A stretch of DNA of 64,000 nucleotides from Streptomyces actinomycinicus (lineage in GTDB: Bacteria > Actinomycetota > Actinomycetes > Streptomycetales > Streptomycetaceae). The position numbers and the translations under genes are program-made. Shown here piece by piece: positions 23,528 to 32,705 of this stretch. Below the pieces are notes generated by a model, which made no database searches, was not told the origin of the DNA, and was given only the letters and a program-made list of their open reading frames with translations. Numbering within the stretch: position 1 is the stretch's first letter; every line of letters begins with the position of its first letter. The stretch lies in the NCBI RefSeq assembly GCF_016741775.1, contig NZ_JAERRK010000003.1, positions 310,001 to 374,000 on the forward strand, in the 5' to 3' direction.

Positions 23528-24471
23528 TCCTCACCGTCACCCCCAACCCCTCCCTCGACCGCACCTACGAGGTCCCCGCTCTGGAGCGCGGCGAGGTCAA
23601 CCGCGCCAGCGCCGAGCGCATGGACCCCGGCGGCAAGGGCGTGAACGTGTCGCGTGCCGTCGCCGCCGCCGGCCGGCGCACGGTGGCCGTGCTGCCCCTG
23701 GGGGGTGCGCCGGGGGCGCTCGTCGCCCATCTGCTCGACGCGCAGGGCATCGAGGTCGCGCCGGTGCCGGTCGCCGGCGCCACCCGCTCCAACATCGCCC
23801 TCGCGGAGTCCGACGGGGTCCTTACGAAGATCAACGCGCCCGGGCCCGAGCTGTCGGCGGCAGAGCAGGAACTGCTGCTGGAGACGGTGCGCGAGCAGTC
23901 CCGCGACGCCGACTGGATCGCGTGCTGCGGCAGCCTGCCCCGGGGGCTTGCACCCTCCTGGTACGGCGACGCCGTCGCGCGGGTGCACGCCGGGGGCGCG
24001 CGCATCGCCCTGGACACCTCGGGGCGTGCGCTGCTGGAGGCGCTGGGCGCGCGGCCCGACGTCGTGAAGCCGAACGCCGAGGAACTGGCGGCAGCGGTCG
24101 GGCGCCCCCTGGCGACCGTGGGCGATGCGCTCAAAGCGGCCGAGGAGGTGCGCGCGCTGGGCGCACGCGCCGTGCTGGCGAGCCTGGGTGCCGACGGCCA
24201 GCTCCTGGTGTCGGACACCGGCGCCTGGTTCGGCTGCGCCCGTGTGTCCTCCGTCCGCAGCAACGTCGGCGCCGGCGACGCCTCACTCGCCGGCTTCCTC
24301 ATCGCCGGCGGCACCGGTCCCGAGGCCCTGGCCTCCGCCGTCGCCCACGGCGCAGCCGCCGTACGACTCCCTGGCAGCGTGATGCCGGCCCCCGCCGACC
24401 TGGACCCGGCGGCGGTCACGGTCACGGCCGACATCCCGGTCGACCGAGAACTCATGGAGCCGGTGTCATGA
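23524..24471 (+). CDS. fruK: 1-phosphofructokinase
   Basis: A 315-residue PfkB-family kinase converting fructose 1-phosphate to fructose 1,6-bisphosphate with ATP. Signatures are the N-terminal MILTVTPNPSLDRTYEV, the GGKGVNVSRA substrate loop, and the C-terminal SNVGAGDASLAGFLIA, in which D252 is the catalytic base. It is normal in length. The start overlaps the fruR stop. It is separated from fruA by an unusually long repeat-filled spacer. Confidence 0.95.
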   Translation: MILTVTPNPSLDRTYEVPALERGEVNRASAERMDPGGKGVNVSRAVAAAGRRTVAVLPLGGAPGALVAHLLDAQGIEVAPVPVAGATRSNIALAESDGVLTKINAPGPELSAAEQELLLETVREQSRDADWIACCGSLPRGLAPSWYGDAVARVHAGGARIALDTSGRALLEALGARPDVVKPNAEELAAAVGRPLATVGDALKAAEEVRALGARAVLASLGADGQLLVSDTGAWFGCARVSSVRSNVGAGDASLAGFLIAGGTGPEALASAVAHGAAAVRLPGSVMPAPADLDPAAVTVTADIPVDRELMEPVS

Positions 24472-24624
24472 ACCACCCCACCCTGCACGGCACCCGTCCC
24501 GGCACCCGGCACCTGGGCGGCGGACGCCCCATGCCCCCTCGCCCGGACACGTCCCAGCGCCCGAGCGTGCCCGCCCGACCCACCCCCGCACGGCAAACCG
24601 CCTCGCCCCTGGCCGCACCACCGC

Positions 24625-24815
24625 GAGGGCACGGCGACCTGCTCGATCGCACCGCCCCGGGAAGGCGCGGCCAGCCGATCGGGTGCACCGTCGCCGGAGG
24701 GCACGGCGACCTGCTCCACCGCACGGCCCCGGGAAGGCGAAGCCAGCCGATCGGGTGCACCGCCGCCGGAGGGCACGGCGACCTGCTCCACCGCACGGCC
24801 CCGCGGGTGCACGGC
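24625..24815. repeat. 72-bp tandem repeat, about 2.7 copies, between fruK and fruA
   Basis: GAGGGCACGGCGACCTGCTC occurs at 24625, 24697 and 24769 (period exactly 72). Each copy continues through GCCCCGGGAAGGCG and GATCGGGTGCACCG. The 484-bp spacer 24472-24955 has open but Arg/Pro-rich frames only, and no gene is called there. Confidence 0.9.
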
Positions 24816-24955
24816 CGGCCGATCCGTCCCTCCGCCGCAAGCAGGCCGCGTTTCCCCGGCGCAGCCTCCCGCACCCTCCCGTTCCCGCACCGCACCCCCG
24901 TCCCAACCTCCGCCCGCCCCTCCCCCCGGGCGATACGCGTGCATTGGAGCCCGCG

Positions 24956-27301
24956 ATGAGCGACATGATCACCGCGGACCTGGTCGACCTCGACCTGTCC
25001 GCCGAAACCAAGGAAGCGGCGGCACGCGCCCTCGCCCAGCGCATGGTGGCCCAGGGCCGGGTGACCGACCTGGACGGCTTCCTCGCCGACGTGGCCGCCC
25101 GTGAGGCCCAGATGCCGACGGGGCTCGACGGCGGCATCGGCATCCCGCACTGCCGCAGCGCCCATGTCACCGAGCCGACCCTCGCCTTCGGCCGCAGCGC
25201 CGCCGGAATCGACTTCGGCGCCGCGGACGGCCCGGCGGACCTGATCTTCCTGATCGCGGCACCGGCCGGCGCCGATGACGCCCACCTGACGATCCTGTCC
25301 TCCCTGGCCCGCCAGTTGATGAACTCCGCGTTCACCTCCGCGCTGCGGGCGGCGAGCGACGCGGAGACGGCTGCGGCGCTGATCCGGGGGGACGAGGCGC
25401 CGTCGGGGGAAGCAACGGAGCAGGACGCCGGCAAGGCCACGCGACAGGATGCCGCGAGCGCCGCTCCGACCGGCGGGGGAGCTTCAGCTGGCGAGGGCAC
25501 TGCGAGCGCCGATGGCGCGGAAGGCACTGCAAACGCCGCTCAAGGCGAGCCGGGGGCCGCTGAAGGTGCCACGGACGCCGTTCAGGGCGCGGCGGGGACG
25601 GCTGAAGGCGTCACGGACGCCGTTCAAGGCGCGACGGGGACGGCGGGGACGGCTGAAGGCGTCACGGATGCCGTTCAAGGCGCGACGGGCGCTGATCGGC
25701 GTGCCGTCGGTCTCTCCGAGGACACCGTCGCGGCGTCGGCGGCGGCCTCCGCCGGCGCCGCGGCGGGCAGTGCGGCGCGCGGGGCGGACGTGCCGCCCTT
25801 CCGGGTCGTCGCCGTCACCTCCTGCCCCACCGGTATCGCGCACACCTACATGGCGGCCGAGTCGTTGGAGAACGCCGGCCGTGCGGCGGGCGTCGAGGTG
25901 GCCGTCGAGACCCAGGGCTCGGCCGGCTTCACCCGGCTGGACCCCGCGGTGATCGCCGCGGCGGACGGCGTGGTCTTCGCGCACGACGTCCCCGTGCGCG
26001 ACAGGGACCGCTTCGCCGGCAAGCCGACCGTCGACGTGGGCGTCAAGGCGGGCATCAACCACCCCGCCGAACTCATCGCGGAGGTCCGCGAGAAGGCGGC
26101 GCGCGGCGAGGTGGGCACCCCGGCGCAGGCGCCGTCCGGCACGCCGGTCGAGCGCGCCGGTGGCGCCACCGAGGGCTACGGCACCAAGCTCCGCACGTGG
26201 CTGATGTCCGGTGTGAGCTACATGGTTCCGTTCGTCGCCGCGGGCGGCCTCCTCCTCGCCCTGGGCTTCGCGATCGGCGGGTGGCAGGTCAGCAAGGCGC
26301 CCTCGGTCATGGACCACTTCGTGTGGACCCAGACCGGCAGCTGGGGCGCCCTGCTCTTCCAGATCGGCCAGGTCGCCTTCAAGTTCCTCGTCCCGGTCCT
26401 GGCCGGCTACATCGCCTACGGCATGGCCGACCGCCCCGGCCTCGTCCCCGGTTTCGTCGGCGGCGCGATCGCCCTCGACATCAACGCGGGTTTCCTCGGC
26501 GGGCTGGCGGCCGGCCTGGTCGCCGGTGGCGTGGTGACGGCGATCCAGAAGGCACGCATCCCCGCGGCGTTGCGCGGCATCATGCCGGTGGTGGTGATCC
26601 CGTTGATCTCCTCGGCGATCGTCGGGTTCCTGATGCTGGTCGTGATCGGCAAGCCCATCGCCAGCGCCCAGAACGGCCTCACCGACTGGCTGAACAGCCT
26701 CACCGGCACGAACGCCGTCCTGCTGGGCGCCCTGCTCGGCCTGATGATGTGCTTCGACCTCGGCGGACCGGTCAACAAGGTCGCCTACACCTTCGCCACC
26801 GCCGGTATCGCGGTCTCGGACCCCAGCGACTCCGCGATGAAGATCATGGCCGCGGTGATGGCGGCCGGCATGGTCCCGCCGCTGGCGATGGCCCTGGCCA
26901 CCACCGTGCGGGGCAAGCTGTTCACCCGGGCCGAGCGAGAGAACGGCAAGGCGGCCTGGGTCCTGGGCGCGTCCTTCATCTCCGAGGGCGCGATCCCGTT
27001 CGCGGCGGCCGACCCGCTGCGGGTCATCCCGTCCTCCATGGTGGGCGGTGCGCTCGCCGGCGCCCTGTCGATGGTCTTCGACGCCACCCTGCGCGCCCCG
27101 CACGGCGGCATCTTCGTGGTCCCCTTGATCGGCAACCCGTTCCTGTACCTGGTCGCCGTCGCCGCCGGTGTCTGCGCCACCACGGCCCTGGTCGTCCTCC
27201 TCAAGGGCATGAGCAAGCGGACCGTGCAGCCGACGGCCCCCGACCCCGCCGCGGACTCCGGCGCCGCCTCCGAAGGGACCGAGCAGCCGGTGGCGGCCTG
27301 A
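24956..27301 (+). CDS. fruA: Fructose PTS permease EIIABC
   Basis: A 781-residue phosphotransferase permease in the order IIA-IIB-IIC. IIA carries the phosphorylated H65 in GIGIPHCRSAH. IIB carries C290 in VAVTSCPTGIAHTYMAAE. IIC from about residue 410 has eight to ten membrane segments, including GVSYMVPFVAAGGLLLALGF and CFDLGGPVNKVAYTF. It takes up fructose and releases fructose 1-phosphate inside, feeding fruK. The IIA-IIB linker (about 145-275) is Ala/Gly-rich and contains a DNA-level repeat. ATG at 24956 follows TTGGAG. Confidence 0.95.
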   Translation: MSDMITADLVDLDLSAETKEAAARALAQRMVAQGRVTDLDGFLADVAAREAQMPTGLDGGIGIPHCRSAHVTEPTLAFGRSAAGIDFGAADGPADLIFLIAAPAGADDAHLTILSSLARQLMNSAFTSALRAASDAETAAALIRGDEAPSGEATEQDAGKATRQDAASAAPTGGGASAGEGTASADGAEGTANAAQGEPGAAEGATDAVQGAAGTAEGVTDAVQGATGTAGTAEGVTDAVQGATGADRRAVGLSEDTVAASAAASAGAAAGSAARGADVPPFRVVAVTSCPTGIAHTYMAAESLENAGRAAGVEVAVETQGSAGFTRLDPAVIAAADGVVFAHDVPVRDRDRFAGKPTVDVGVKAGINHPAELIAEVREKAARGEVGTPAQAPSGTPVERAGGATEGYGTKLRTWLMSGVSYMVPFVAAGGLLLALGFAIGGWQVSKAPSVMDHFVWTQTGSWGALLFQIGQVAFKFLVPVLAGYIAYGMADRPGLVPGFVGGAIALDINAGFLGGLAAGLVAGGVVTAIQKARIPAALRGIMPVVVIPLISSAIVGFLMLVVIGKPIASAQNGLTDWLNSLTGTNAVLLGALLGLMMCFDLGGPVNKVAYTFATAGIAVSDPSDSAMKIMAAVMAAGMVPPLAMALATTVRGKLFTRAERENGKAAWVLGASFISEGAIPFAAADPLRVIPSSMVGGALAGALSMVFDATLRAPHGGIFVVPLIGNPFLYLVAVAAGVCATTALVVLLKGMSKRTVQPTAPDPAADSGAASEGTEQPVAA

Positions 27302-27375
27302 CCCGCCGCACGCGGTCCGCACGCCCTTGTCCCTTTAGTGCGCTGTGACTTGTTCACGGCACCTGCGAGATACGT

Positions 27376-27405
27376 CACGGTCCGGGGCCAAAGTCCCGGA
27401 CCGTG
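27376..27405. terminator. Hairpin after fruA
   Basis: CACGGTCCGGG pairs perfectly with CCCGGACCGTG around an eight-base loop, 75 bp after the fruA stop and just before the next small gene. Confidence 0.7.
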
Positions 27406-27421
27406 GTGTGTACTGGGGCGC

Positions 27422-27682
27422 ATGCCTGATCACGCCCCGCCTCTCCAGCTGATCGGCGGGGCCGTCCTCGCTGTGGCGGCCGTCGCCTGGGCCGTCGTCC
27501 TCTTCCGCCTGTTGCGCCTGCTGCGCGGCACCGGTCACCGGCCCGCCGCCCGGCGCCGCTCCGCGCCGCTCGCGGCCCTGCCCCGCCAGAACCGCGTGGG
27601 CCCCGCGCTGGAGTCCGTGGAACTGACCCCCGCCGAACGGGACGCCTTCGCCCGCCTGGTACGGCGATTCGCCCAGGGCTGA
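27422..27682 (+). CDS. Small single-span membrane protein, unknown function
   Basis: An 86-residue protein with one transmembrane helix (LIGGAVLAVAAVAWAVVLFRLL) after nine residues, then a basic stretch (RHPAARRRSAPLAALPRQ-type) and an amphipathic end (ELTPAERDAFARLVRRFA). ATG at 27422 is preceded by GGGGC only. It is convergent with the next gene. No family was recognised. Confidence 0.65.
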   Translation: MPDHAPPLQLIGGAVLAVAAVAWAVVLFRLLRLLRGTGHRPAARRRSAPLAALPRQNRVGPALESVELTPAERDAFARLVRRFAQG

Positions 27683-27694
27683 GACGAGACGCCG

Positions 27695-28441
27695 CTAACC
27701 CTGCCGCGCCGCGCGCCTCTCCATGGCGTCCCGGGCCGCCTCCTCGGTCATGTACACCTCGCACATGTGCCGCCCGTCGGGCGTCGCCGTGTGCTCGACC
27801 TCCCACAGGGACAGCTCGGTGCCGTCGGGCAGCAGGAAGGCGTGCTCGTACAGCGCGTAGGTCAGCCCGATCCGCCCGGCCCGGCCGGGCCGTCCGAACG
27901 CCTGGGTGATCTCGTGCGCGGTCGCCGTCGACAGCAGGGCCGCAGTCTCCGCGCCGGGGCGGTCGGAGTTCTCCGCACGGCGCAGCAACCGGCGCGCATG
28001 GTCCGCCGAGTCGTCGGAGGCGAACATGTGCCGGGGCTCGGGGATCGCCCACAGCCGCATCAGCGCGGGCAGTTCGAAGTCCTGCGTGTCCGGAGGCAGC
28101 CCGAGCCGTGCCGTGGCGGCGCCCAGCTCCTCCTCGTCGACGTACACCTCGTGCTCAGGGGCGCTGCCGGGCGTCGGGTTGTGCACCAGTTCCCACAGGG
28201 TCACCGCCGAACCGTCGGCGAGCAGCCAGGTGTGCCGGTACGTCTCACGGTGCAGTCCGGCGCTGTGGTACGCCGAGTGCAGCGAACTGTCGTGCGCCAG
28301 GGCGCAGTCGAGCTGCCGTATCACTTCGTCCGGCAGTTCGAAGGAGTTCAGGGCGCGGCCGAGGAGCCGCGCGAGATGCTCCTCCGGAGACTCGGGCGAC
28401 TCGGCTGGTTCGTACGCTGCGGTCTCGTACGGAACGCTCAA
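27695..28441 (-). CDS. Conserved Streptomyces protein (DUF6227-like)
   Basis: A 248-residue soluble protein of a family restricted to Streptomyces and relatives. It has an internal duplication: YRHTWLLADGSAVTLWELVHN near residue 70 and YEHAFLLPDGTELSLWEVEHT near 205, each followed by an acidic VYVDEEE/VYMTEEA segment. This indicates two copies of a small beta domain around a helical middle. No enzyme motif is seen and the function is unknown. Confidence 0.8.
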   Translation of the reverse strand: MSVPYETAAYEPAESPESPEEHLARLLGRALNSFELPDEVIRQLDCALAHDSSLHSAYHSAGLHRETYRHTWLLADGSAVTLWELVHNPTPGSAPEHEVYVDEEELGAATARLGLPPDTQDFELPALMRLWAIPEPRHMFASDDSADHARRLLRRAENSDRPGAETAALLSTATAHEITQAFGRPGRAGRIGLTYALYEHAFLLPDGTELSLWEVEHTATPDGRHMCEVYMTEEAARDAMERRAARQG

Positions 28442-28543
28442 GGCATCTCCCGGCGTTGCTGCATGTCACCTTGTGGGTGCATACCGTAGCCCCTCGATCG
28501 GACATCATGTCCGGGAACCGAGAAAACGTGCGCCAGGAAAACG

Positions 28544-28578
28544 GGCGGGCCGCCCGGAAAATTCCCGCGCGGCCCGCC
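28544..28578. terminator. Hairpin downstream of the L,D-transpeptidase gene
   Basis: GGCGGGCCGC pairs with GCGGCCCGCC across an AT-containing loop, 20 bp after the end of the minus-strand transpeptidase gene. Confidence 0.65.
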
Positions 28579-28598
28579 GGCCTGTCAGAATCCGCCGC

Positions 28599-29819
28599 TC
28601 AGGAGGCGCTTCCCGCGGTCCACGCACTCCAGGACATGTTCCAGCCGTTGAGGCCGTTGTCGGGTGAGACCGTGGTGTCGGGGGAGTTCTTGACGATCAC
28701 GACGTCCCCGATGAGCGAGTTGTCGAAGAACCACTTGGCCGTCGTGGCGCCCTGCGCCCCCTGCACGTCCGCGAGGCCGACACAGCCGTGGCTGGTGCCC
28801 TCCCGGCCGAACGGCGGGTTGCCCCTGTTGTACCAGTAGTTGCCGTGGATGAACGTGCCCGACGTCGTCAGCCGCATCGCGTGCGGCACGTCCGGGATGT
28901 CGTACTCCCCGCCGAAGCCGACCGTCGAGCCGTTCATGCGGGTCTGCACGAACTTCTCGGAGATCACCATCTGCCCGTTGTACGTCGTGTGCTGCGCGCT
29001 GCCCGCCGAGATCGGCACCGACTTGAGGGTCTTGCCGTCCCGCACGACCGTCATCGTCTGCGTGTTGACGTCGACCGTGGAGACCTGCGACCGCCCGACG
29101 GTGAAGGAGACGGTCTTCTTCTGCACGCCGTAGACACCCTTGGCGCCCTGCACGCCGTCCAGGTCGATCTTCATCGTGACCTTGGAGCCGGCCTTCCAGT
29201 AGTCCTGCGGCCGGAAGTCCAGCCGCTGGTTCCCGAACCAGTGCCCGGCCACCTGCTGGCCGCTGCTGGAGTTCACCGTGATGTGCGACTGCACGGCCTT
29301 CTTGTCGGTGATGGCCTTGTCGAAGGTGAAGGACACCGGCATGCCCACGCCGACCGTCGCGCCGTTGTCCGGCGTGTAGCTGCCGATGAAGCTGTTGGCC
29401 GAGGTGACGGTGGTGAAGATGGAGTTGGCCGCCGCCGTACGTCCCCCAGAGTCCTTGGCGGTCGCGGATATCCGGTACTTCGTGCCGCGCTCCAGCTGCT
29501 CCTTCGGCTTCCAGGTGCCGCCGTCCGCCGATATCGACCCCGGCACCGCCTGGCCCGAGCCCGACACGGTCATCTTCACGTCGGTCAGCTTGCCGTCGCT
29601 CACCTTCACGCCGGTGGCGTTGATGGACGCGCCGGTCGAGCCGTCCTTGGCAGAGATCGTGATCTTCGCCGTCGACGTCTTCGGGGAGTCGCTGCCGCCC
29701 TTGCCGTCGTCGCTGTCCGCGTTGGCACTGCCGCCGCAGGCGGTCAGGGTGAGGGCGCCGACCATCAGGGCGGCACAGGCCCCCAGTGCGCGCCGCGCAG
29801 TAATGTCCGGCGTTGTCAC
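28599..29819 (-). CDS. L,D-transpeptidase lipoprotein (Ig-like domains plus YkuD)
   Basis: A 406-residue cell-wall cross-linking enzyme. The N-terminus has a signal peptide ending in lipobox LTAC (C28), so it is anchored on the outer face of the membrane. Two Ig-like domains (about 45-240) carry the LdtMt2-type pattern (SFTFDKAITDKKAVQ). The C-terminal YkuD domain has the catalytic SHGCVGLAD with HGNYWYN upstream. It forms 3-3 peptidoglycan links. The GTG at 29819 is chosen because GGAG precedes it and because the longer reading would place 52 residues before the signal peptide. Confidence 0.93.
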   Translation of the reverse strand: MTTPDITARRALGACAALMVGALTLTACGGSANADSDDGKGGSDSPKTSTAKITISAKDGSTGASINATGVKVSDGKLTDVKMTVSGSGQAVPGSISADGGTWKPKEQLERGTKYRISATAKDSGGRTAAANSIFTTVTSANSFIGSYTPDNGATVGVGMPVSFTFDKAITDKKAVQSHITVNSSSGQQVAGHWFGNQRLDFRPQDYWKAGSKVTMKIDLDGVQGAKGVYGVQKKTVSFTVGRSQVSTVDVNTQTMTVVRDGKTLKSVPISAGSAQHTTYNGQMVISEKFVQTRMNGSTVGFGGEYDIPDVPHAMRLTTSGTFIHGNYWYNRGNPPFGREGTSHGCVGLADVQGAQGATTAKWFFDNSLIGDVVIVKNSPDTTVSPDNGLNGWNMSWSAWTAGSAS

Positions 29820-29991
29820 GGGCTGCTCCAGGTTCGTGTGTTGTGCGTGGTCCGTTCCAGTCCGTGAGGAAAGAGGGCCCGGATGCCGGGGAAGGTTCCC
29901 TCCGTATCCCTTGAACGCCATCACGTGACAGAACCGCGACAATCCGACGCCGCCCGCCCCCGCCGGAAGCGCCACCAGCCGCCCCCGCGCT

Positions 29992-31017
29992 TCAGTCCTT
30001 CCCGTACAACTCCCCGTACGACGGCCACACTCCGCCCGGCCCGGCGGCCGACTCGGCGGCGCGCAGGGCCCGTACGATCGCCCGGGTCACGACGTCCGCT
30101 CCGGCCGCGAGCACCTCGTTGAGCGCCAGAGGGTGCGCGTCGAGCGACCGCCCGCCGGTCGACAGCGCGAACACCGTGTCCCCGTCGTTCAGGAGATGCA
30201 CCGGCCGTACGGCGCGCGCGATCCCGTCGTGCGCCGTGCCCGCGAGCTTCTGTGCCTGCGCCTTGGACAGGTCCGCGTCCGTCGCGACCACCGCCAGCGT
30301 CGTGTTGAGCGGTGCCGGCGCGTTCCCGCCCGCGCTCTCGTCGAGACGGCGGCGTGCGGCCTCGTGCACGCGCTCCTGCGGGTACTCCACCCGCCCCTGG
30401 AACAACTCCCCGTACAGCACCCCCGTTTCCGGATCCACCGCCGACCCCGCCGCGTTCGCGACCACCAGCGCCGCCACGGTGATCCCCGGGCCGAGCACCG
30501 TGCTCGCGGTACCCACCCCGCCCTTGAACCGTCCGACGACGGCGCCCGTGCCGGCGCCCACGCCCCCCTCCGCCACCCGCGCGCCCGGCCCGCTCGCCGC
30601 CGCGGCCTCCACCGCCGAGCGCCCGGTCGCCGCGTCCGGGCGCGCCCGGAAGTTCCCGCCGCGCCCCAGGTCGAAGACGCACGCGGCGGGCACCACCGGC
30701 ACGACGTGCGCCGGATCCGGGCCCACCGGCACACCGCGCCGCTCCTCCTCCAGCCAGGCCATCACCCCGGAGGCCGCGTCCAGCCCGTAGGCGCTGCCTC
30801 CGGTCAGCACGATGGCGTCCACCTTCTGCACCACGTTGCGCGGGTCGAGCGCGTCGGTCTCCTTGGTGCCGGGCCCGCCGCCGCGCACGTCCACGGCGGC
30901 GACGGCGCCGCCCTCGGGGGCGAGGACGACCGTGGTGCCGGTGAGCCAACCGCCGCCGGCACGGGTGGCGTGCCCCACGCGCAGCCCGGCGACGTCCGTC
31001 AATGCGTCAGCTGTCAT
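29992..31017 (-). CDS. P1-family (DmpA/S58) N-terminal-nucleophile peptidase
   Basis: A 341-residue protein of the DmpA/OAT fold, self-cleaving aminopeptidases and related hydrolases. Markers are DVAGLRVGHATRAGGGWLTG at the start, KVDAIVLTGGSAYGLDAASGV, GGVGTASTVLGPG, and APLNTTLAVVATDA, whose Asn-Thr is the expected self-cleavage site. It is probably cytosolic. The neighbouring minus-strand genes (transpeptidase, LtrA) are unlinked in function. Confidence 0.9.
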   Translation of the reverse strand: MTADALTDVAGLRVGHATRAGGGWLTGTTVVLAPEGGAVAAVDVRGGGPGTKETDALDPRNVVQKVDAIVLTGGSAYGLDAASGVMAWLEEERRGVPVGPDPAHVVPVVPAACVFDLGRGGNFRARPDAATGRSAVEAAAASGPGARVAEGGVGAGTGAVVGRFKGGVGTASTVLGPGITVAALVVANAAGSAVDPETGVLYGELFQGRVEYPQERVHEAARRRLDESAGGNAPAPLNTTLAVVATDADLSKAQAQKLAGTAHDGIARAVRPVHLLNDGDTVFALSTGGRSLDAHPLALNEVLAAGADVVTRAIVRALRAAESAAGPGGVWPSYGELYGKD

Positions 31018-31059
31018 GGAGGCCAGTCTGGCCCAGGCCGGTACCTTGCCCGGAGGACT

Positions 31060-32298
31060 TCAGCCGGCCGCGGCGGTGGCGTCCGCCTCCCGCTGCCGGC
31101 CGCGGGTGCGCGCCGTCAGCGTCACCCCGATCGCCACGGAGGCCGAGGAGACCAGTCCCGCCGCGAGCACCGCCCAGTCACCCAGGAAGGTGCAGCAGAT
31201 CACCAGCAGAGCCGTGCCGGGCAGCACCAGTTGCTGGGCGATGCCCACCTTGAAGTGGCGGGAGTGCAGTGCCCACACGGTCAGCATGTACAGCGCCGTG
31301 GGCAGGGTGACGGCCGCTGCGGCGGACAGCGCGGAGATGTGCGCCTTGCCGACCGCCTGTTCCACGGCGACCTCCAGGCCCGCGCCGATCGCAGCCGCGG
31401 AGGCGAAGACCAGATAGTGGCCGTAGCCCCAGACGAACGCCCGTCTGCTGGAGCGCAGATGACCGTGGATGGGCACCACGAAGTAGATCCACCACGCGGA
31501 GAAGACGATCAGCAGCCCGCCGGCCGCGATGGGCAGCAGCTCGCCCATCGCGTCGTGCTCGTCCACGCCCGACTTCACGGCGACCGTGGCCGCGGCGATC
31601 GTCTCGCCGAGCACGATGATGGTGAACAGGCCGTACCGCTCGGCGATGTGATGCGGGTGCCAGGTGGTCTCGTGGCACCTCTCGGCGTACAGCGGCACGC
31701 ACAGTTCCGCGACCACCATCACGAGGAACACCCAGGGCCGGGCCGGCTCGGGCAGCAGCACCAGGCCGAACCAGCCCACCATGCACAGCAGCACGCCGCC
31801 CGCGTAGCGCACCGCCATGGTCCGCTCCGCGTCCGTCGCCGATCTCGCGGCTCTCAGCCACTGCGCGGCCATCGCCAGCCGCATGATGATGTATCCGAGC
31901 CAGACCAGCAGGAAGTCGTGCTGCACGAAGGCTTTGGAGACACCGGCGGCCAGGACCAGGACGCCGGCGATCTGCACCAGGGTGACGACCCGGTAGAGCG
32001 CGTCGTCGTTGTCGTACGCCGAGGCGAACCAGCTGAAGTTCATCCACGCCCACCAGATGGCGAAGAACACCATCGCGTAGCTGAGGATCCCCTCGCCCGC
32101 GTGCCCTTCCGCGACGGCGTGCACCAGCTGTGCGCCCGCCTGTGCGATCGCCACGACGAAGCACAGGTCGAAGAACAGCTCCAAGGGGGAGGCGACGCGG
32201 TGCGCCTCGTGCCGCTCGCGCGCGGTGAGCCGCCGCAGGGGGCCGGAGGGCTGCGGTGCGCCCGAGGGGGCGGGCGCCGGAGTGGAACTCGACGTCAT
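31060..32298 (-). CDS. LtrA-like (low temperature requirement A) membrane protein
   Basis: A 412-residue multi-span membrane protein of the LtrA family. The signature at the start is SPLELFFDLCFVVAIAQ, followed by WWAWMNFSWFASAYDNDD and ERYGLFTIIVLGETI, the strongest family motif. About eleven hydrophobic segments are present, and the C-terminus is basic. The biochemical role is unknown despite the family name. ATG at 32298 is preceded by GGGAAG. Confidence 0.9.
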   Translation of the reverse strand: MTSSSTPAPAPSGAPQPSGPLRRLTARERHEAHRVASPLELFFDLCFVVAIAQAGAQLVHAVAEGHAGEGILSYAMVFFAIWWAWMNFSWFASAYDNDDALYRVVTLVQIAGVLVLAAGVSKAFVQHDFLLVWLGYIIMRLAMAAQWLRAARSATDAERTMAVRYAGGVLLCMVGWFGLVLLPEPARPWVFLVMVVAELCVPLYAERCHETTWHPHHIAERYGLFTIIVLGETIAAATVAVKSGVDEHDAMGELLPIAAGGLLIVFSAWWIYFVVPIHGHLRSSRRAFVWGYGHYLVFASAAAIGAGLEVAVEQAVGKAHISALSAAAAVTLPTALYMLTVWALHSRHFKVGIAQQLVLPGTALLVICCTFLGDWAVLAAGLVSSASVAIGVTLTARTRGRQREADATAAAG

Positions 32299-32446
32299 GC
32301 TTCCCAGGACAGCAGAAAACCGGCCCAAAATCTTGTGAACGGGAGCGCAAGTGAACGAAAGCGGCAGGGCCGTGCGAATCCAGGGATCTCGGGCTGTCTT
32401 CCCCCGCTCGGCCGGGCCGTCGTGGCAGGAGCCGTACGCTGGAGGC

Positions 32447-32623
32447 ATGAGCACCGCCCCCGAACCCGAGCAGCGCGACCCGAAGCCCGCGCTGGTCTTC
32501 GACGACCCGCTGGACCGGCAGACCTCGGACGACACCGACCGTGGCTGGGGCGAGCGCACGGACGGTGACAGCGCCGCCGACCTGAAGCGCTTCCTCGACG
32601 AGAAGCCGCCCCACCACCTCTGA
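32447..32623 (+). CDS. Small acidic conserved hypothetical protein
   Basis: A 58-residue soluble, acidic protein (DPKPALVFDDPLDRQTSDD and a C-terminal LKRFLDEKPPHHL). It has GGAGGC directly before its ATG and a composition typical of real Streptomyces coding sequence. No known domain is present. The stop is followed by direct repeats of CACCAGCTCTGAGCCC. Confidence 0.7.
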   Translation: MSTAPEPEQRDPKPALVFDDPLDRQTSDDTDRGWGERTDGDSAADLKRFLDEKPPHHL

Positions 32624-32705
32624 GCGCCACCAGCTCTGAGCCCCACCAGCTCTGAGCCCCACCGCCTCCGAGCCCCGCCCCCGCGGAGCCGCCGTGGCAG
32701 GGGCG

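Noticed and set aside
20842..23988. Minus-strand frame of more than 1000 codons opposite the exporter and fruR genes
   Set aside because: It is antisense to well-supported genes, has His/Arg/Asp-rich shadow composition and crosses a tandem-repeat array.
24683..24955. N-terminal extension of FruA through the 72-bp repeats
   Set aside because: The extension is Arg/Pro/His-rich, and a good ribosome-binding site precedes ATG 24956, where the IIA domain begins.
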